Assembly (NCBI RefSeq): GCF_003473485.1 | Contig: NC_053043.1 | Span: 30,046,576-30,110,575, forward strand | Reading direction: 5' to 3' | Length of the DNA: 64,000 nt | Origin: Medicago truncatula | Lineage: Eukaryota; Streptophyta; Magnoliopsida; Fabales; Fabaceae | Part shown: piece after piece, positions 57,431-64,000 of the stretch | Numbering within the stretch: the stretch's first letter is position 1 | Layout: each line of letters opens with the position of its first letter | The notes under the pieces: generated by a model | Databases searched by the model: none | Seen by the model: only the letters and a program-made list of their open reading frames with translations | What the model was told of the DNA's origin: nothing | Translations under genes and position numbers: made by a program

Positions 57431-58249
57431 ATAATAGATGAAGATTCATATCAAATAGATTTTTCCAATATTCTATCATATTCAATCTAAGTGCATTATA
57501 TTGGAGTAATTGTGATAGACACAGCACATCCAAAATTTTACTTAGGTGAGAAATATTAAGTTCTTAACCAAAATATAAATTATAAAATAAGGGGAGGACT
57601 TACATATGGTAACTTGTTGGCTTGATGCGAATCAATATTTCAACATATTGGTTATTCCCAAAGTAGAGTTTTGAAGGTATGGTCTCATAAGTATAAATCA
57701 TACAATTAACTTTAGACGTCTAAAGACTGGATCTTCAAGTCCATTTTATGAGCATATGCTACAAGTTGTTTAATATCAATTTCAATTGATAAATGATACT
57801 TATCAAATGTTTTTTTTTTAAAAGTTCAGAAAATAAACTCTTTGTCAAATTTGTTGACAAGATAATCACACACACTTCTGGTTTGTGGGTTAATAATAAC
57901 CATACATGTCATTTAGTTCATCTACACTTTCGATGTATTGATTCACAAATATCAACTTATACGCATTTACATATATTGAGAGACCAAAATTCTCAAATTT
58001 TCTACTTTGAAAAAAAAATAGTTAAGACACAAAAAGTATTCTATTGACGAATCTTCTGGCTCTTCAATACAAATTCATTAAAATTTATTTATTTTTCGCA
58101 TCATAACGAATCCGGGATAACCCAACCGGTATTGCCAACTACAAACTTAATATAGTTTGTAAACTTCTAGTTTACAATAATATGTGCTTCCGTTGCACTA
58201 ATATAAGTGTAGTACAAATCAGAGGAAAATAACTTTTCCACAACACTTA

Positions 58250-59821
58250 TTTTCTTCAGAGTATATTTCACAGAATAACAAAAGAAAAAATCATGCTCTT
58301 CAGAAGCCTTCATTAATCATGTAGTTCTTGAGGAACTATATCATAAATGATCAAGATAAATCATCATTTGAGCAATCTTTAATACACTCAAAATGAGCAT
58401 TCTAAACATGATTTGTAAACTTCTGGTTTACAATATTACATGTTTCATATGTTCTTATCTATTTGAAACAATAATGACAAAAAAAAAATATCCAAGTGAA
58501 ACAATATAATAAATATTCTAAATTTATCTTTTGCATTACCATAGATAGAAATATAGATTAACACAAAATTTCTCCAATAAACAAGACTTTATAAATCATA
58601 CACATTTGTCAGGTGAGTAATAAGGCAACACAAACTGTCAATAAGATATATTTTCAAAGTTTGACATAAGAAAATATGGATATCTCTCATGTAATATTTA
58701 CGAGATAAAAATCTTGTGGAATAAGGAAGAAGAAAATCTTAATCAAATATATTTTTGTTCATAGAATAAGAGAACAATCTTGCAAGTTTATGAAAGAAAA
58801 CAAAGCATAGAAGTTTAAAATATTACCTCAAACAAAAATTCTTTATGATACTAATTTTCAACTCATCTAAGTTCATACTAGTGGAACTTTATGACTTAGA
58901 CATGTATCATATCAATAGTAATATCTACTAAATCAACTTCCATAACCACAATGTTGGATATATAAAACAAATAGCATGAACCATTCACTTCTGCGAATGA
59001 CGTTCAATTTATAATGTGACCTTTCACCATTTTAATCAATTCCCACTATTTGTTCAATTACAAATGTGACTAATCATACAAAATATTCTTGAAGATATTC
59101 ACTTATATGCTACTTCAGGAGCATATTCAAGTGGTATAGAAATACACATAATGTTTCATATTTTCCCCTTCTTTTTCTTTCTTTCATATCAAATAGATCT
59201 TATAAATTTTTATCATGTTTTGAATGTGTAATTCTTCAAGAACACACGATCAAATCATCATAAATGTTGACCAATAACAATTCTTTCATCAACCAATCCT
59301 TTTATTTCTTCAAGAAGCATGTGGCAAATGATCTATATCAAAGTCTTAATTCTTCAGGAACTATATTACACATTTATTTATTTATTATACATATAATCCT
59401 TCAAGAATTTTTTAGCATTAGTTCTTCGGGAACTATACCGCAATTTTGTACGATCCTACGAGATGCTTGAATATTAAATTTGTGAGCTCTTCAAGAACTA
59501 TGTCACAAATCTTTTATTTCCTAAAAAAATATCACAAATCTCTCTAAGCAATGATCAAGGATAAACATAATTTTCGCATTCATTCAAGGATTCTTAATAT
59601 TACATTATTAATTCTTCAGGAATTTATACCAAAAATGTAGATGGTGTTTGAGAATATTACTTTGAATACTCCTTCAAGGATGTTTAAATTTGTGAGTTTT
59701 TCAAGAACTATATCACAAATCTTTAAAATAAATTGATCAAAATAAATTCATTAGTAAAAGAGAAAATTAATTAAACAGATTGATCATGTTTATTTGAACT
59801 GAGTTCCATATTAACTAAGTT

Positions 59822-59879
<58 letters not shown>

Positions 59880-60330
59880 CCTTCTAGGATGCATTACTTT
59901 GAATTCTTTAAGAATTCATTAGAAAAATTAGGTCTTTATGTTCTTCGGAAAGTATCAAACATATTTAAACAAAAATTGGAACTATTGAATTCTTTTAGAA
60001 TTTATAAAGAATAAAAGAACATATCACTATTGAATTCTTCTGGAATCATAGAGAATAAATTAAAATGAACATATCACTTTTGACTATTCTTATTAAATTC
60101 ATAGAGAATAAAATTGAGACTTTTCTTTTCTTTTTATAATATAAGATCAACCAAATACACAATCATTCAAGAATGCATAAACGTTGAATTCTTCAAGAAT
60201 TCATAAGGAAATAACTAAACATTATTTGTGCAGTCCTTCGGAGATGCATTACCTTAGAATTCTTCAGGAATTCATTATTACGTTGAATTCTTCAGGAATC
60301 TCTTATGCAATCCTTTAGGGATGCATGAAT
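58250..60330. repeat. Array of degenerate short palindromes in the copia element
   Basis: Units of the type GAATTCTTCAGGAATTC, GTTCTTCGGGAACTAT, GAGTTTTTCAAGAACTATAT and TGCAATCCTTCTAGGATGCA recur at irregular spacing, at least fifteen times. Each has a short stem around a CTTCAGG-like core. Flanking text such as ATATCACAAATCTTT is repeated with some of them. Their role is unknown. Confidence 0.6.
59825..59871. repeat. (TA)n microsatellite, about 47 bp
   Basis: Continuous TA repeat in the internal part of the copia element. Confidence 0.95.
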
Positions 60331-60970
60331 ATTAAATTAAAATAAATAAACACTATATAATTTGCATAATAACAATTATGTTTATCTATAAGGTACTTGA
60401 TTCCAATTGATGGAATTGTAACAGTAGCCTATAATAATCGATACATAATCACAAGTTATTTTATATATCCTAATTGACCAAGAGAACACAAACGCATGAT
60501 TACACTATGAATTCATAAATAATAGCTACATAGATATCACATATACCAAATCAAAAAGAAAGAAAAAAAAACCATTTTTGAGGCAATCACGTAAGTAACT
60601 AAATTAAATTGCTAAATCCAAATCAAAAAGAAAGAAAAACAACCAATTTCTGCAGCCACGTATATAACTAAATTGCTAAAAAAAAAACTATGAATTAGTG
60701 AAATAGATTATACTAATAGATTTTTAGTTGGTTAGAGCGTGCTGATAACGTGTTATGAAAATAAGTAAATAGAGAGAGCAATGGAGAGAAGGAGAAGAAA
60801 AGAGAATAGAAGCAGTATTCTTATTCACTAATGTGTGTATCTCAATGTTACAAATGAGCTCTATTTATAAGAAAATAGAGTAGCTTATGAACTAAGTCCA
60901 ATAACCTAGTAGTATGGCCAATAACACATTTGCTATCTGGACATCCACTATTAATATTTATAACACTTAT

Positions 60971-62529
60971 TAAATTTTCACACGGCAGAAATATAAAGAA
61001 ACCGCTCAATTAAGTGAGAAAGGAGAAACTTGGCAGATTTTTTTTCAAAGAGAAAGCCTGCAGTTATGTTTTGATGTGTGATTAGTGGGTAAAGCAGATT
61101 TTTTTTCTTTAACAACTGCTATCGTGTGTGTGATTATTAGTGGGTAATGCAGATTTGTTTTTAATAACTACCATCAATTAAGGTCATTTTAGGATTTACA
61201 AAAAAAGGCTACACCAAAATATAGTATTCCTTTTATTAATAGGTATAGATAACAGATCGTTTAATATTTGGGTATTTTTTGTTACCATTTTCTTTTTTAT
61301 GTTTTGTATCACAATTAATTTAAATGAGTAAAAATGCATAGTGGTATTCATGCTAAATATAATTTTCATAAATAAATTATTTTATGTTAATATTAAAAAT
61401 CATTTTTTGTTGAAAGGGAGTATTGAAAATCATTTAATTATGTTTAATTTGACATTTATATTAATAATTAATAAATTATTTTAAAATTGTCTTGGTCCTT
61501 AGTTAATAATGTATTTTTTTATTATTATTGTCCACATTTTTAAAATAGCGCCCGCTCCTCGCTCCCACTCTGCTTTTATTATTATTCCACTATGATTGAT
61601 GTGAGCTCTATACTTTAAAAAAGGGTCTCACTTTTTTTTTTGAAACAAAAAGAATCTCATTTAAAGTGGTAGAAGTAGAACTCGTATAAATTTTACAAAA
61701 TAAAAGAATGAAGTTTAGAGAAATTGTTGAAAAAAATATGTTGGTAACCCTTCTCTCATATTAAACTTCTTCCATTATTTTTTTTTTGATGTTAAATAAA
61801 TTATGGTTAAGAATTGTCTTATTGATGAATTAAACTTAGATTCTCATAAACAATTAATTTTCTAATGAAACTTATTAACCACTTAAAATAAATTGCTTGA
61901 TCTTAAGATGTAATTCAAAATATGTGACATATTCATAAATATAACATGATCATTCTAACTTCTATTATTTCTACTCATGCCTTTGAGCTCATTTTATGAT
62001 AATAAATTAGTTAGCCATGTTTTGAGCTTTTTTTTTATTAAAGAGTGTTTTGGGCCTTATTATTATTATTATTGTGCCACGCACCAAGTTTTTGAAGATT
62101 GAACATTGCAACCGTGCTTGGCTGTCTTCTTTATCCTTTTAGTCAGGACTTGTCATGATATGATTGTTCCATTTATTATTATATTTATTACAAGTCTTAA
62201 ATCATTCAATTCCTCAAAAAAATAATCATAAATCAATTAATAAGATAAGATAAGAATAAGATACATTAAATGTCAATATCAAAGAAAGATACATTGTATG
62301 TGCTGCTGATTGTACATAATACTATAGTTTTCTTTGTTTGTTGTATTTTGTAAAATCGCAAATAGAAGGGTGCAACATTGAATTAAAAGGTTTCAAAACT
62401 CTCTTGAATTTTAGATATAAACATATAACTATATCTAAATCTAATGTGTTACTTACTTTTGAGTTTTGAATTTCAGGTTTAATTCAAAGAAAGAACAAGA
62501 GTGTAGAAAATTGAAGTGAGTTAAAAGAT
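60971..62529. other. Intergenic region and upstream part of the AAE17/18-like gene
   Basis: AT-rich, with low-complexity runs and an (ATT)n tract near 62058-62073. No gene recognised. The stretch next to 62530 should contain the promoter and 5' UTR; TTTCAG|G at about 62477 could be a 5' UTR splice acceptor. Confidence 0.4.
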
Positions 62530-64000
62530 ATGGCTTACAAATCCTTATCTTCTATCTCTGTATCCGATATTGAATCCCTTGGAATTGCGAGAGACCACGC
62601 TGCAACTCTCCACCTGCGTCTCACGGAATTAATTGAAATTCATGGAAATGATACATCTGCCACGTGGCAAAACATCACCAAGAACATCCTCAGCCCTGAA
62701 CTTCCGTTTTCGTTTCATCAGATGATGTATTATGGTTGCTTCAAGGATTATGGTCCCGACCCGCCCGCTTGGATACCCGACCCGTATGCTCTCTTAACAC
62801 TATCATCATAGATTATTCGGTTATTAATTTTATAGTTAGTTCAAAAATGATACCGGACACAACAATGATACGTAGACATTGTAAATAATTTTATAAATAC
62901 AAATGATTGATTATGACAACATATCTATTGTGTCATATACATTTCATCTGAGGTGTTGGTGCTACTTATGTTATGTATATGGTGTAACTGTAACAACAAT
63001 TTCTTTTGCTACATGTGTAATAGGAATGTCGCATAAGGGTGTGTGAGTTCAAATCTCGTTGTTGATGTGAGGACCTAGTTAGTGTAGTATCTTTTTAAAT
63101 GCTTTTGAGCCTTGTAGTTTTTTCGAGTTCTAGAGAATCATCTAGTCGAAACTTTTTCCTTAAAGAAAAATAAGCCATAAAAAAAGGAAGTGTACACTAA
63201 AGCTCCCACATACGCAGGGTCCGGAAAGGGGTCCCACCATATGGTGTATTCAGGACTTGAACCTATGACTGAACGGGTTCTAGTCCTGGAAACAGCCTCT
63301 TGTATTAAAGATAGGCTATAATTCTTCAATTTTTCGGTTAAAGTGAGATAACTTTAGTGGAAAACAACAATTTTTGTACATTATTAACCTATTCATTTTT
63401 TCAGTTAGCTAGAAGTTGTATCAAGTGAATGATGAAATTTTGAAAAATGTGTGATAATTGAAATTATGATTATGAAGTTAAAGGTTGTGTACTTCTTTTG
63501 TTTGTTGTAATTAGAGAAAGTGTTCAATTGACGAATGTTGGTCGGTTGCTTGAGAAGAGGGGTAAAGAGTTTCTGGGTTCAATGTATAAGGATCCAATTG
63601 CAAGCTTCGCTGATTTCCAGAAATTTTCTGTCTCAAACCCTGAGGTCCATCCAAGATAATCTTATTATTTATTTTGAATTTTTTAAGTTTTTTTTATATT
63701 TGGCCGTGTTTGTCATTGTTATTGTGTGTTGTTTCAGGTTTATTGGAAAACTGTGCTGGATGAAATGAACATATCATTTTCTAAACAACCTGAATGCATC
63801 TTACGTGACAATCCTGGTGAGGACGGTTCATCCTCATACCCAAGTGGTCAATGGCTTCCTGGAGCATCGATTAATCCTGCACAGAATTGCTTGAATTTGA
63901 ATGGGAAAAGAAATTTGAATGACACGGTAATAATATGGCGTGATGAACTACAAGATGATCTCCCTCTTCAAAGGATGACACTCGAGGAATTGCGTCAAGA
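62530..64000 (+). CDS. AAE17/AAE18-like: Acyl-activating enzyme 17/18-like (5' part, runs off the window)
   Basis: Join 62530..62783, 63515..63644, 63738..64000 (partial); 215 residues visible. It starts MAYKSLSSISVSDIESLGIA. Exon 1 ends inside the codon of PDP|E at a GT donor. The spliced text is PPAWIPDPESVQLTNVGRLL, EKRGKEFLGSMYKDPIASF, FQKFSVSNPEVYWKTVLDEM, then SGQWLPGASINPAQNCLNLN and DTVIIWRDELQDDLPLQRMT. This follows the N-terminal domain of Arabidopsis AAE17/AAE18, large acetyl-CoA-synthetase-like enzymes that join CoA to carboxylic acids with ATP. They are predicted to be peroxisomal, and AAE18 is known to act on the pro-auxin 2,4-DB. The AMP-binding core and any C-terminal peroxisome signal lie beyond the edge. 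The three exons are free of stops. Intron 1 (731 bases) carries repeat-like DNA at 63000-63290. Confidence 0.92.

Larger units (their letters stand above)
55371..60970 (-). mobile_element. Complete but decayed Ty1/copia element (5590 bp)
   Basis: Element 55376-60965 with 215-bp LTRs (55376-55590 and 60751-60965) that share TGTTATGAAAATAAG... and ...ATTTATAACA ends and differ at roughly eight positions plus two small indels. CTTAT flanks both sides. On the minus strand the primer site CGTTATCAGCACG follows the 5' LTR (60750-60738), and the polypurine tract CTAAGGGGGAG precedes the 3' LTR (55602-55592). Pol relics lie near 56700-57430. The 5' half on the minus strand (about 58250-60330) is filled with short palindromic repeats instead of a readable gag. 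Confidence 0.9.

Noticed and set aside
55376..60965. Host gene cluster between 56 and 60 kb
   Set aside because: All recognisable protein text belongs to a decayed copia pol, and the whole stretch is enclosed by matching LTRs and a CTTAT duplication.

Overview
This window is nuclear DNA of a higher plant. It is AT-rich, has spliced genes with GT-AG introns, and is crowded with LTR retrotransposons, LINEs, SINEs, MITEs and Helitrons. A two-exon gene for a nodule-specific cysteine-rich (NCR) peptide at 43149-43430 points to an inverted-repeat-lacking-clade legume (Medicago, Trifolium, Pisum and relatives). The species cannot be fixed further from the sequence alone.

Six genes look intact or intact as far as visible. 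(1) 2300-4082 (+): a two-exon gene whose protein starts with a replication protein A large-subunit (RPA1) N-terminal domain and continues in frame into an F-box plus F-box-associated domain. This chimera is the most unusual item in the window. (2) 10913-11704 (-): a MIZU-KUSSEI1-like (DUF617) protein. (3) 13781-16811 (-): the NC2-beta/Dr1 transcriptional repressor in five coding exons, 156 aa. (4) 36688-37050 (+): a small single-pass membrane protein of a plant family without known function. (5) 43149-43430 (+): the NCR peptide. (6) 62530-64000 (+): the first three coding exons of acyl-activating enzyme 17/18, running off the right edge.

The rest is mainly a record of transposition. 1-8.2 kb: two direct repeat copies flank a 36-bp minisatellite, a Stowaway MITE, the RPA1/F-box chimera, a nest of three ~510-bp non-autonomous Helitrons and a SINE. 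8.3-12.7 kb: MITEs around the MIZ1-like gene. 18.9-26.6 kb: a LINE 3' end split by a 7.1-kb Ty3/gypsy element (target duplication CCCAT), which itself carries a truncated Ty1/copia piece and a Mutator-like element with a 9-bp target duplication. 26.8-28.8 kb: a wrecked P4-ATPase (flippase) gene. 29.7-34.6 kb: a copia RT relic, a ~280-bp (GA)n tract and a LINE in which a 721-bp segment is repeated four times almost without a difference. 38.2-39.5 kb: Helitron helicase relics in both orientations. 40.3-41.7 kb: a TRIM-like element with near-identical LTRs. 44.7-48.1 kb: a 3.4-kb solo LTR of Ogre/Tat type. 51.9-53.1 kb: a second solo LTR. 55.4-61.0 kb: a complete but decayed 5.6-kb copia element.

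The genes do not form a pathway together; they are separate genes in a repeat-rich stretch. Splice sites were chosen from GT/AG dinucleotides, frame and recalled family similarity. No alignment or database search was run, so family assignments rest on motif recognition.
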